This document shows, piece after piece, positions 47,000-60,149 of a DNA stretch of 64,000 bases (its first letter is position 1; every line of letters begins with the position of its first letter). The notes under the pieces are model-generated. The model worked only from the letters and a program-made list of their open reading frames with translations, ran no database searches and was not told the origin of the DNA. The stretch is taken from contig NW_017962916.1 in NCBI RefSeq assembly GCF_001661345.1, positions 381,369 through 445,368 of the forward strand, written 5' to 3'. The translations under genes were made by a program, and so were the position numbers. The DNA is from Ascoidea rubescens DSM 1968 (taxonomy: Eukaryota; Ascomycota; Saccharomycetes; Ascoideales; Ascoideaceae).

Positions 47000-49900
47000 A
47001 TAATGAATTGGTGTTGATCAAAACCGGCCACTGGAGGAGACATGTCTGCAATGACAAAGGGGCGAAATTTGGGATTGAGGAACCTCATAAGAGTCCTCAA
47101 GAGCGTAGTATGCAGATCCACAATAGTTGCCTGAACGCATTGCAACAACTTCGAGAGCCAGCAACGAACTGATAGTGTTAGCCGACGTATTACTAAGTGG
47201 TACAGGAAAGCATGGTCCCCGAAAATCAGCTGACGGGTGGAGGGTGGTGCGCTTGAAGGTCAACCAGGTCCTTCAAAAGTGTACACAGCTTGGTCTCAAG
47301 ACATTCGGTGGTTGGATGTACTGGCTCGATCGTTGCTTAAACACGATAGTTTAACATTTTTATTAACAACGCAAATGCAGATAATCTGCTTTGTGCCCGA
47401 AGATCGTTAGACGGCCTGTTTTGTAGTGGACCTGTGAGTTAGTTCGGCCACTCCCATTTTTCTGAGCCGCTCCTCAGACTACAATATTTGAATCTTGTGT
47501 ATAATCAAGCGCTAATGAGGAATTAGCACATAAATGCCCCGATGAAAAAACTGATGGAATCAAATTGCAGGTACTTGATTGTTCCAGCCAAATATTTTGT
47601 ATTTACAGCAAGGACTCCAAACGAATCAAACTTTAACCGATGAATAATTAATATCACCACTGCCTGCCAAACAAAAGTCTATCGATTCTGTAGCAGAATC
47701 CTCAAGAAATCATTTAACGAATAAAAATCACATATAGACAGATCCACCTCAAGCTCAACACCACAACGATCAGCAATTGATTCGATCAATCAATTCATTC
47801 AAATATTTAGGACGTGGAGCACTATGCGACTTAGACATCACATCTTCAAGAATGCTTCTTGGATGACCTATTTCAAGAGTAAAAGCAACGTGGCACAACC
47901 CTCATTAATATTGACTGCAAAATGAAATATGATTGGAGGTGTTGTCATTTGTAAAATTTTAGCCAGCAGATTGCTGAATGAATATCGCTTTGCATGACTG
48001 GTGTTTCAGCAATTGCAGTTGTATATTTGAAGACATCCTTTAATGACACAACTTCAATCACTGCTACAGTAAGTTGAATGTGATCAGCTTCACAACTGAG
48101 CGACACCACTGATGGCAGCTGCTTATCGTTCCAACAATCTGGTTTCAGTAACGAGGATCGATTTGCCACCATCGACTTTTCGATCTCCAATGTCTCCACC
48201 CCTAAAACACTAAATCTAAAGCTGTTTTAACTGATGAAGCGATTATTTAATAACCAGTGGACGCGTTTCATTTTCAATATCATTTGTCCAATATTGCACA
48301 ACTTTGATGTTTCTTGCAAGGTGGACAAAGAATTCCACTGACTGACCGAACAAACTGCGTACTAAGAGGCTCCGCAAGTGAATTAGAACCGAAATGTCCA
48401 TCCCAAAATTGATCGTTAATGAGATGACTCTTCAGCATGATACTCAAAGCCATTTGATTACAATAGCATCCTGCATGTGTTCATCATCATTCCCGTACCT
48501 TGCGGATCGGAATCATCTATCTGGAGGTGATCAGCCATTGTAGTTAAGTATATTTTCAGCGATAGTGATAGACCTTCTTCATTTTCCGCAGCACCAAATT
48601 CATGAAAACGACCAAGAGTTAATCGTTGATTTTCGATTTGAACAACGATTTGAGATGTGATTTGACCAACTTGTCCTTTGCACCTGATTAGCCAGTAATA
48701 TTAATGTCATCAACATTAGTTACTAGCTTTCAGTGCTTTCAGTCTTTGTGAAACAAAACACACCATCTTTAGCAAATGCCCTTTATTGCACAAACAGCTA
48801 GAGTAGATTAATGATCTTTTTTCGCCAACAAAAAAAGAATCCTTTCAGAGCATGTACTGTTGTGCGCAACCTCCATCCATTCTCTGAACAATCATGATCT
48901 TGAAATGGTAGAAATTTGTCTTGCACTTTGCAGGGTCGGTATCGCGAAGAAGGAATGCAGTCGAAACATCCACAAGATGATGATTGAATGAATTTATTGC
49001 TGCAACACCTAAAGGGGCTATTAGACTTGAGTATCTATCTGCAGGACAAAGTCCTTCCGAATAATCATTACTATCAAGATTGCAAATCCATTGAGCAACT
49101 TCTCTGGGTTTTGCAAAATCAGCAACTGCTGCTGCGCTCATGGCAAATTGCTAACGACGTTCACTGTGGCTTTTTTCAAATGAGTAATTAAACAATCCGA
49201 AAGTTTCCATCATAACTATTGAATAAAGTTCTGATTGAGAAAGATCCATCGAGGTTGCGCCTGCGAAATTTCAATTCACACTGGTATCGGCAATACCTGC
49301 CGCAGCCAAGTATGTCAAGCTTCACATTACTGCGATTGTAGTTGTTGAATAACAAGACAGGCATTGTAAGATATCCTTAGTTTATTCAAGATGTACTTTA
49401 GCAACTGGTTTAGCTCTGGCAATTGGGATAATATAAAAATCAGCATGAGCTTTAGAATCATCATCTTAATGAATATTATCATCTCATGCAACAGATTGTT
49501 TGTATCTATTTCATTGTCGTAGACACCATTTGTCGCATTTTCACATGAGCTGACGGTAATAAGATCATCATCATTATTCGAGTTATTTTGGGTGCCTCGT
49601 CCGAAGCAGTTGCCGTTGTGTAATTTTAATAATTGATACGATGGATTGATTCTCGTTCATAATGCAGCCGCAAAAGGTGTAACGTCCACGCATTTGGAGA
49701 TTTTGGCTTGATAACATCTCATGTTCCTCACTTATAAACATGATTGGTTTCGTCAATCGACCAGAAGATCTGACTACATCGCAGCAGCAAGGGAAATTTT
49801 GCCCTCCGTTAAACTTTCTCGCCACCGGGGAACCATCATTTGTTGGAATCAAGATAAATGAGAATACTACAAAGATCAGTTCTTTATTCTTGAGTAAATC

Positions 49901-51690
49901 ACAATCATTATCTTCCGGGAGAATTCTCAGGGGTTTTTGTAACAATTGTTGCTGCCAATGTTGAGCAACCAACTTTTGATGATAGTCACAATGAACTGAG
50001 ACTTTTGGTTGATTTCTTCCAAGAAAGAGAACTGATTAGGCAGCTTTGATGAAAACTCCTTATCGGATATCACACTATGAACCGTTTATCCCAAGATGGA
50101 TGACTATCCGTGATTCGATATACCGACTGCAGAACAGCTGACTTCAGTCTGGCAATCGTAAGAGCGACAAGATATTCTGAGTAATCAAGAACAACCGTGA
50201 GGAACTTACAAATGTCAAAAACGGAACCAACTTCAATTGGCCGAAGAACATCAACATGCGGATGACCAAACGTTGCGGTTGCTTCTTTTGTGGAGGGCGG
50301 ATTGCTGATGTTGGTCGCTCTTGCGTCGTGGCAGACCTCATATGATACACTTGAACCACCAATGAACCCTTTGAATATGGCTAATTGACATGAATCAATG
50401 TCACCTCGGTGATTTGCTAGTTAATAGCAATATGTGGTTAATGACGTAACTGAAATGGAACGAGGGACTCATTAATATATTTATAAGGCAGGATTGTCAC
50501 TTCCTAACGCACCATTTATGTTAACTCGATCACTTTCAAACACAGACAGGGCCTCTTCAATTGAAGCAGCCAAAGTAGCAATTTTGTTGGCATCATGTTA
50601 AAAATAAATACATTGAAAATGACCCGCCATTACGAAGCATCGGAATGTCATCACCTTTGACATCATCAATCGTTTGAAGAATGGCAACACTCTGACATTA
50701 ATGTCGAGCTAATTTGGTGAATCAATCAGCAGTAACGCAATTATGTTGAATAGGACCCGAATTTTAATGGAACGGCTCCCAAATTGAAATCAGCTTGCTT
50801 GCTATTTTGGAGCACCAAGCCAACAGCCGCCGGTGACCATTGTGACCAGCTAAAGCAGCTGACGTAGCGAAAGCATCAGATTAAGCAGATGATTCGCCAT
50901 AGTACTGCCCACGGTAGAAATACTCGCTATCCAAATGCCCGTTTTGGTGACAACGAAAGGGGGTCCATTTTCTTGCTTTGGCTTTGAAGTGAAAGTACTT
51001 GAATAGATATTGACTGTATTAAGCATTAGCTAGCGGGAAATCCTTCTTCAGTAAGGCCAGTGGTCAATTCTATTGCATCAGCATATGTATTTATGTAAAG
51101 GTCTTGTCAATTGAAGAAAGACAGTTTTAGCATTGGTGGGATCCGCCGCAGAAGCAAGATGCAAAGAACCGGGAGACACATCAACGATGTGGTGGCTCAA
51201 AACATGGACATAAATGTTCTTAACGAGCTCTGTGAGATGCCTCTTATTCGATAATAAGAACTGCCACTAACCCCAAATGGGTATCCTGGTGATGGAAATT
51301 GGTCATTCACTTCCAAGAGATCCATAATATTATTGAAAGTCAATGCATACCAAAAAAAATTTTTTCGCATTGTATTCCTCCTATTGTTGAACGGCAGGAG
51401 CTGACCAGCCAGTATCGAATCTACGGCAAATCAAATCTGAAGCAACTATAGCTGCTTTCAAATCAAAATCAGCAGAAATGATTGGGACCTCCTTTCTGAA
51501 TTGCTTGAAGCCACTGACCAAACTAAGCAGGTGACAGACACTAGTTCGAAGCGCAAACAGCAAAGTCGGCAGTATCCGCTAACCTCTAGGAGTCTTGCCA
51601 GCGATCATTCGCTATCTGCCTAATTATCAGTTGTGGCGCATTCAAGAAAATATAGCGAGGTAAAGATCTGTACCGAACACAACAATGTAA
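47000..51690 (-). mobile_element. Copia-type LTR retrotransposon relic (copy E)
   Basis: Fossil copia-type element on the minus strand. Parts from right to left: zinc-knuckle with CHQNGHLDSE (50.94 kb), protease trace with QHNCVTAD (50.73), integrase (50.0-50.4), post-integrase block (49.6-49.9), reverse transcriptase with HLVDVSTAFLLRDTD (48.93-48.98), RNase H end with PKYLNELIDRI (47.78-47.81), and a 3' LTR (47.1-47.5). The reverse transcriptase segment (48.85-49.14) is one of the longest readable pieces. Many breaks; old. Confidence 0.82.
47120..47520 (-). repeat. LTR-like segment (3' side of copy E)
   Basis: Shares the CGGCCTGTTT and CCACTCCCATTT blocks (47.41-47.46 kb) with the copy D LTR in the same orientation, at the same distance from the RNase H end. 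Confidence 0.5.
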
Positions 51691-51699
51691 TAAACATCG

Positions 51700-53900
51700 C
51701 CGGCCACAAATTCCGAAATTCGGTTGATAGCGATGCGTCAAGAATGCGGCCAGTGAGAGAGAGGAAGGCACCCAATGAAGGCACCCCGGAGGCTCACAAC
51801 GGGCCCGTTCAGGCAGCCACTATTACTCAGAGAAACTAGTAAATTTAGTCATGTATTGTAGGAAAGCTGCAAGCACCGTTGGTGCGGCCCAAGCGGCTAC
51901 GGGGTGTCAGTGCCCAGCAACGTATGCACAATTGCTTCAACGGGCTCAGTGGAAATGGTTCTGATCCCATTAACTGCCCCCTCAAAAAAGGATCTTGTCG
52001 TAAAGATTGTGGTTGATTTTCTAATACCGGCATGTGAGATCCGCTAGGAAAGCTTTCTTGATTTTCAATCAATGAAGCCCGGCGGGTACTTTGGCTTAGG
52101 GCGACAACAAGGAGACCCAATCAAGTCGAAAGATTGCTCTTCTTGTGATGCCGATGGCCCAAATCTCTGAAGGACTAATCAGGATCCATTCCTGGAATCT
52201 TGATATAGATCGACGGCTGAACAATAATTAAAAAATTAGAAAACCAACGAATATTCAATTAAACTCTAAACTCACCTGCATTTTGATACCAAAAAAAAGA
52301 TTTGGTCGTTTAAAGAGGTACTCATGAATACACTAAATATACAATTATTGTGAAAATAATGGCAACGCCGTTAGTCCAGAAAATGAATATTAACGCTAAT
52401 GCATAACCAATTATAAATGAATCAGGCCTTACTATGCAGATAGAACCAAAAAGACGACACCACCACCACTCAATCCATCGGTCATTGATTCATCAATCAA
52501 ATTCATTTAAATATTTCAAAAGTGGTTCAATAAGCGCCTTAATCCACTTATAACCAACAATAGATGTAGTATTATCTCTCTCAACAGTAAAAACAGCTTT
52601 GCAGAGCCGCCGCCTAAAAAGATATGTGAGATAACTAACCGACTGCTTCTAGGGACTTCTATGAATAAAGTAGCAGGTGATAGCAGAATTGACATCAAAA
52701 TATATAGTTTAATGACGATCATTTCATCTACCTTAGTTTATGGCCCCCATTACAATCGCGAGTTATTTGACAGCCTCAGGGAGTGAAGTGTATTGCGCTT
52801 CGCAAATCAGCAAGTTCGGTGAGCCCTGCTTTTCTGCGACTCAAGAAACAGTTTTGATTGATGAACAACGTAGAACCACAAGATGATATTTGAACACCAA
52901 TCTTCTCCGCCCAATCATTGTACAGGTATCAAGCATACTAAATTGATGACGCAGCTCAGTAACGATGTAATACTCCATCTGTGTTTAATCATTATAGCGC
53001 CTTCTTTGCTGATCTAAGATAGATCATCCATGACTTCCCTAGATGTCGTGTGAGTTGCTAAGGATCGAAAAATCTCCGACCCTAAGCAAGTTGCTGCAGA
53101 CTGCAACGATCTAACGGTTAATCACTAAGTGAAGACTTTTCAGCGTCTGACTGAAGGCTATCGGTCTCAAGTCATACATTGTAGAGGCTAATGATCATTC
53201 GTATAGCCAACCGATGACTCTCATCAACGTTCAACCAGTCTGTCTTGACTCTGAACCAGTTCAGCTCAGGCAGAGAAAAATCTTCATTACTTTGAGCAAC
53301 CCAAATTGTAAAACGGTCATCCGGATTTGCTGGTTGATCTTTCATTTTGAACAATTAAGTGACACATGATTGGACAGTTTTGACCTGTATATCCCATCAT
53401 TCGGCAGTAACGCAATCAGCCACATACACTATTATCATGAGGTGGTGGATCATTTTGCAAGGTACAACAGAGTACGTGGTGCTGAAACTGCTTGTGACCC
53501 AAACGATTAGAGAACCATACCCAAGTTGTTACATGGACAAAACCAAGGTTGGTTGAGTCCTTAAATCGATTTGGCAATCATGCGAATTCTCAAAGGTTAA
53601 TTAGCATATACAAGTGTGAGACGATGATTCTTTTTCATTTCAGGCTCGATTCTACGATGAAGAAAGACAGTTTTGAAATCTATTCAATGAACGATGAAAT
53701 GCTTTGTTAAACATCAGCACAAATTTGTAAAACAGCGTAATATCTAGATAATAATCAGAATGTTGTATTATGATCAATATCTTCAATGTGAGAAAATCTT
53801 TGACGTCCGTGTCTGACTTTAGCATGATCATCAGTTTGTCAGAGTGATCTGAGCTTTGCGACTGTTTTCATTGGGTCACTCGGATCCGCAGATAGGTTTG
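51700..53900 (-). mobile_element. Copia-type relic, 3' part only (copy F)
   Basis: Fossil on the minus strand holding only the 3' half of an element: LTR-like DNA (51.85-52.2 kb), RNase H end with LLKYLNEFD (52.5), reverse transcriptase with VYVADCVTAE at the catalytic YVDD position (53.42) and RFSHIEDIDHNT near its start (53.78-53.82). No gag, protease or integrase lies to its right; the plus-strand copy P3 begins there instead, so an insertion or rearrangement probably removed them. Broken and old. Confidence 0.72.
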
Positions 53901-56900
53901 CCCAGATGACTTTTTGTGATCTAACTTTGTCCTTCTTATAAAGCGTTGGGGATCTGCTTTACACTCTACTTTTTTTATTTCATTTCTCCGATACCTTATT
54001 AACATGAATTTGACTCAGCAAGCTATAAGCCAAACAACGATCCTTCGATGAGATGATTCATAAAAATTAAAGGATCCTGCTAAGGTTACTATTTTGTCAT
54101 CGGCCTTCAATTTGAATGCCAGTCAGGTTGGTCGGCTGCTTCAACCCTTTATCAACTAAAGTGATATGCTCGCTAATGAAGTTCATTCGCCGAAGATTAA
54201 AGTTGCTTTACATTCGATTTTTTGCTCATTGGTGACCGGCGGCTGAGTCTCTCCTTTCTGAAACCGTGCAATACAACGGCTGTTAAAATTTCTGGTACTG
54301 CTGAAATGTGAATAGTTTAAGGTGGCGGTGCTGTAGAAGTCGCTATTATTATGACTTGATTTTCTACTTGATGTTAGTATTTCAAAAAATTACAGATAGA
54401 AAAGTAATGTGATTAATTGTTTAACGAGCTTTATCGCTATCTTTACCGATTGAATTGTTCCAATCATGCAGCAGCTAACATTTTTGGTCCTTCAACATCA
54501 GATGCCACCTAGGCTGAAGACGATCCTGCTCTATTATCTGAACCTCTTAAAATTGCTTTTGCTGATGCAAACCCTTTGACCATTCAGCCCAGTGACAATG
54601 CATTTGCTCGTTGGCTCAGGTGTAACCCCGTTCGTGTCTCTAGGTATCAAACAACCAATAGAGAGAAATCCAAAAAACGTATCCTTCCATAGTTGTCGCA
54701 AAGAAAAGTTTGTGAAAGGTGAGGTTTGGGCATCACGAAGATCTCCTGTTAAATTATAAGCTGCAGCCGTTGCTGCTGCTGATGTGGCGGCTCGGGATTA
54801 TTCTCTAGTTCATCAATGGCTGCTTTTTCTTTGTTTATGTGACCACTAAGTTGATCTTGAATTGGAAAACGTCAGTTTTACTACGGCTGCTTCGCAAAGT
54901 ATTTGCCCTAACCCTGATTGGTTCAGCAAGATGTTCTTTCGTTTAGCTCAGATTACTAGTGGGTGAGACTATTGAACTTTTCAATGTCATTTGATCTGTC
55001 ATCTTTCCGATTGGTGGATCATTTGAGAATGATGTCCAACTCCCCAACCACCGGGCAGTTGCTATTTCAATCTCAACGGCTAGATATGTAATCCGGTCGC
55101 TCTTATTCATTGGTGACTATGTTTATTTCAATGGTGCATTGGCTGGAAATCTGGCAGAATCTGTAGTTCATGGCAAAGATGTTGGTGGTTCTCTGCTGCA
55201 ATAATTACTCCAAAAGTGGCGTTATCCTGTAAGAATGCCACTTGACTTTGAAGCAACTCAAATACTCAATGTCCAGGGTGTTTCAGCTGCGGCTGGATCA
55301 AAATTTGAATTCAGTGTCAAACGAAAAGCAACAAACGTGTCATTAAGTGATGTACAAATAACAGCACTGCTGCTCCTGGGCTACTTCAAGAAGTTATTAC
55401 TGGGTTAATTCCTCTTGTTGCTATTGCTGAGAGTCGCTAGTTGACACCATTGTAGTTGAACAGTCAAGATATTTCGTTCTTTATCGAGTTGCTAGACCTT
55501 CGTTATCTCTGCCAGGTCACTACATTATACGAAATCGATTGCACTAATATCTGCGTAAGGCAGTTCACACAGTCACATCCGTTAGCAACTTTGCATCTTA
55601 GCTGTTGAATGAATTATGTGATTGGGAAGAAATCAGTCACTGAATGCCAGTTTACAACGAGTCTCAAGAATGTGGTGTGGCCCATCGATTCCAAAAGAAT
55701 TCTTGAAATCAGTCAAGACAATATTATTTGAGCTAATAATCATCAGTTGTTGACCATTGAAAATGAGATGGTTGCAGCGTCGCTCTTGAATTGGTATCCC
55801 ACTATATACCCCGTTCTGTTCAACACTTGTTTGAAATTGGTTCTTGAATGGTAGACAGCTGCTACTTTGGTGAAGGAGTCTGCCCGGCGGCTTATTATAT
55901 GCTCACCACACATTACAAGCAGACCCAGAAAGGTGTTAGAAGTACTTGCTGTGGATCTCTTTGCTGGGACAGCAAAAGAAAGGCTTACCCGGCTGCACAA
56001 TTTTCATAGCTGACGTATGTTCGTCAGACCGTTTTGCCGCTTTTATGAAGCCAAATCTCGATTTAGGGATTCAGCATTTGAGGCATTAAAACAACAGTTC
56101 GGGCAGTCGGATAAGTTACACTGAATGTAGTGGTGCTATATGAGATATTCTTGCCTCTACTTGCAATGACATAAATCACCCAATTCGAATTGCTTTAGAC
56201 GATCCAGAAAACCCTGATTCGAATACGGATGTTGAAAATATTGACATCTCCTCAGATCATAAAGAACAAAACGCTGTCAATGAAATGAATGGATTCAGAT
56301 GAATGTGTTGCATCCCCCCATTGCGTGAATGTAGTTGGTGAGTCTAGCAATAGAGGTGGTCTTCATATAGACCAATTTTCTAGAACCAAAGTAGTTCAAC
56401 ACAAATAAACTAATTACTTGGATAATCTGGATAAGTGTTTTACATATCATTCAAGAGACTGTATGAAAGCCAGGTCACTTATGACATAATTCGTTGATAC
56501 GCTCCTTGACCCTTGAACGATTAAAGCAATTTTGGCAGACTTAATGCGGGAACTTCTTTGGCAATCAGACCTTTAGGCAACGCTTCATAGGAATACTTCT
56601 CTGTTGGTCAAATCTGCTGCTGGAAATCGTCTTGATCGCTATCGTTGGTTCTTCCTGTTACGTCAGCTGCAACTACTGAATTTGCAATCCCGGACCCACT
56701 TCTCAAGGGTGTTCTTCCGCTTCAAAATATTCTCTATGCCCACCATTTAGTGCAGCTCCCCACTTGCAGAGGGTAGGAGGCCTTGTTCCTGTTGCAGCAT
56801 CAAAGTCATTCAAGCTGACCAAGTGGATCAGATGACTGCATTCCTCGATGGTGATATTGAAGCAGCGACTTGCTTTAAACAACTCCTGCATTTCTCAACC

Positions 56901-58850
56901 ATGTGAAAACTCACTCAGATTGCAATTTGGGCCCGTCAATCGATCGACTCTAAAAGTCTCCACTCTCTTGGGACAGGATAACCGTTGATGCTTTCCCATT
57001 GTACGGATTTCAAACTGCTTCAGCTCAAGATGGTGAGAAGAAAAGCGCAACGAAAAGGCACCACCACAAGCCATAAAGAATGGTTGATTTTCCTATTTTA
57101 TCAGGATCATCAGACGCAATGGTTCAGGCCCTTAGGTCATATCGCATTTCTTTGTTTATCAATAACGAACGTGGAGTAGTTGGGGGAACTATTGTTCAAG
57201 CGAATGCTGCGTAGAATAACCACCGCCGCTCCGTCCCTTTAGAACTCTAGATCAAGCCGATCCTTTAGCAGCTGGAAATGAATGAGTTTCGTTTGTGCGC
57301 AGCACCAGTCAAGATTTACCGATGAATCGGGAGAGTTGAAACACATAGGGTAGCTAGATCCTGAATTGTTATCACTTTACCCATCATGTGTTTAATCGTT
57401 GACTTCCGCGGCAGACCGTGTCGCTACTGTTATTGCTTTGGCTTTTCGGTCGCTCACTCAATATCATCAATGGCCATGAGACATGAGTATATGATTTGCT
57501 GAATCGGCTATAAGATACTTAAAATCAACTGGACTAACTAACCATTGCACATTTGCTCCTTCAGTGAACTGGTTGGATCGTCTGTCCGAGATTGGCCAGA
57601 GGATATAGGTCAAACCGACCAGCTTGTTGCTTCAATCTTCTTGATGACACGAAGGACAGGTACTTGGAGCTCAAAGATGCAAGATTAGGTGGCGTTGCTG
57701 CAATGCGAAGCCGAATTGGTTTAACGCAGTGTCGCATTGTAGAAAGTAAGGTCGTAATGCGCCTCTTTGAATATTTTGGAGCAGCAATTAAAAATGCGAA
57801 TTTTTATCATCATAACAACTTCCGTACAAGCCGGCTACCTATAGCTCTAATGACAAAAATTCGAAGCTTAATTGAATCTGCTACCGATACATATCATGGT
57901 GGCGCGATGTTGGATTCACTTTCGCATGAGATGATAGTGCAAGTCTTGTTGAGATATAGTCTGCTAATGTCCAGAGCGCTGGGGTGTTCAAACGTCTCAT
58001 TGAATTGCCTCAACCATTCAATTAATGAAGGATTTAAATTTGTTGCTAACGTTGATGTGGTTGAGTGTGGTTCGCTCCCTTTGTTTGATTTATTGTTGGA
58101 TATGCTAGAGTATTGTAATACATCCCTCTGACTGACTGCGGTGATAAATTGTTTACACATGTTGCAATTTGATTGCATTACCAGTTTTCCATTCTATTTA
58201 GAAAATGTCTAGATTTGAATTTTAAATTAATTGCATTTCAATTGCGTTTCCTTATTCTTAAGTTTGGTGAGTGATTAATCTTTTTATTGCGTTTCGTTGC
58301 ATGTCGGAAAATGTGATTGATCCATGGATCGTAATTCCAAGAGCTGGGTGTTTGGCAGCAATAAAGGAGGCAAATGTTCAAACAGGACGGGTAACGATAT
58401 GGACTCGCCAATCTAAAGAAAACGCATTTTTCTCTTTATTTTAATGTCAGACCAGTCTTGACAGTGCCACGCCGATGCCAGTATATGACATCAACTCAGG
58501 TTTGAATTCCAATATGTTAGCTTTGCAAGGCCGTAGGAATGATCTCATTCAATGGAGCTGTTTCCTTCAGCTGTTCTCTGACTAGCATCATTTGCACTAC
58601 CCGGATGAAACCACTGCATCAAGGGATCTGTCGTTCGCCGGCTCTGCGTATTGATTGAATACAGTGAGCCGATCGTCTGAGGTTGTGTGACTAGGATTAC
58701 GAAAGTTGATCATAATTTGCGGCTCGTGTTGATTGGGTCTTGCGGTGGCTGTCACCGGTCAGCTTGCGGGAGACTCCGTGACATTACCTACCTCTCTGTA
58801 AAGGAGCAGGCAATTTCTTTTCTGTTCGTGTTTTTAATATAACTCATTAC
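53900..58850 (+). mobile_element. Copia-type LTR retrotransposon relic (copy P3)
   Basis: Fossil copia-type element on the plus strand. Parts: gag-like region (54.2-55.0 kb), probable integrase-side DNA (55.5-56.1), acidic linker (56.2-56.3), reverse transcriptase with QMTAFLDGDIE (56.83-56.86), RT-RNase H junction with AIRYLKSTGL (57.5), RNase H side (57.6-58.1). Its 3' end at 58.11-58.13 shares TTGTAATACAT and CTCTGACT with P1 at 31.28-31.30. LTR-like DNA follows. Many breaks; old. The protease was not found with confidence. Confidence 0.72.
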
Positions 58851-58859
58851 ACCATTTCA

Positions 58860-60110
58860 TTTCTTTAGATTCGCCACAACAATTGTGCTGCAGCAAAACG
58901 CAATCCACAATCAGCTTGCTCGTGCTGTTTTCATAAAAATTGGTAGTGGTTGTTTTGGATCTCACCGAAAAATGCCCCGCGACCTTGCTGCGCTGCAATG
59001 CTGATTAGACTTATCTCACTCAACAAGCCAATCAATCTGAGTTCTCAACCGAAGTCTTCAGGTATACTGCTTCAAATGTTGACAAAAAAATGTTCTATTG
59101 TGAGATCAGTTCTGGTATGAATTTTGCAAACTATTTGTCCAAGGAAAGATGCCGAACCCTATTTCAGTCATCTATCATTTTCTAAGGGGGTTGTTCAATG
59201 TTTCATTTAATCTTGCAAGCAGTATTAGTGAGAATTGTGTTTGTGGTATTTCCACCAAGGAGGTTACTGAACGGGTGATTGACCATCCCAATCAATTATG
59301 CTTATGATTTGGATGTAGTTGGATGTTGCTTTGTTGCTCACTTTCATTTAGGTCTATCTGATTATTATTGTTAGTTTAATGTCTGTTCATTGTGTTACAC
59401 TATTGCAAAACATTTGCCAAACATCGTGCAGTGATATGTATTGCAAATGTAACAACTTCAATGAGTGGCTGGTTCTGCTTTTCATATTAAACCGTCTTGA
59501 TTGATACTATAGGGTACTTGGCTTTGCATTCTATCTAATCGTTATTGGATGTTCTTGTATTCCTCTCTTGTTTATCGTGGTTTTACATAGCATTCCTAGT
59601 TCTGGTGCCCGCGGAGTAGTTCTGACAAATAGCTGTAGTTCAGCTGACGAGCAGGCAAATAAACAACAGGCCGGGTAACTACTTTGACGCTCAAAGAAAA
59701 AGTGCTGCGCGTGCCTCATTGATTGTCACTTTGACGAATCGTGCAAGTGCAGCTCAGAGGCACGCATATCAAAGGAAGCAATGTTCTTTACTTCTTAATG
59801 TTATCAATTGGAAGGCGGTGGTTGCAAATCATATCCACTCCTCCGTGCCCGTGAACTTATCAGACCTACACATGTTTCTGAAACAACCCAATTTAATTCT
59901 GTTGCAATCATTCATTGCAGAGATTTTTCTCACATTCTTTCTATATGCTATGTTTATCCTAACATCTGCACTCACAAGGTTGTCATCACTGGATTTAAGC
60001 AATTGATATATTTATCAAAATTTCATCTCATACTATTTTCACAACCATATCCATTTTCACTTCAGGTTAGTGGAATCTCACTGAGAGTTTTCTTCATTTT
60101 ACATTTGACC
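58860..60110 (+). mobile_element. Copia-type relic fragment (P4)
   Basis: Plus-strand fossil fragment. ISVIYHFLRGLFNVSF (59.17 kb) fits the RT-RNase H junction (IxRYLKGTxxYGL) of copia elements. Only the 3' part is present; the rest to 60.1 is probably decayed LTR or flank. Family firm, limits poor. Confidence 0.5.
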
Positions 60111-60149
60111 TTTAGCTGATATTTGTTAAAAGTATTCAATTATAATTTT

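Noticed and set aside
50710-53430. Copy F protease at 53.4 kb, from DNA likeness to the copy E protease site
   Set aside because: Reading the frame, 53.42 kb fits the reverse transcriptase catalytic position (VYVADC) between other RT marks; the likeness is by chance.
57592-58131. 179-codon plus-strand open frame inside the relic region
   Set aside because: It lies in the RNase H side of copy P3 but reads as no known protein. In about 46 kb of six-frame non-coding DNA one such run is expected by chance.
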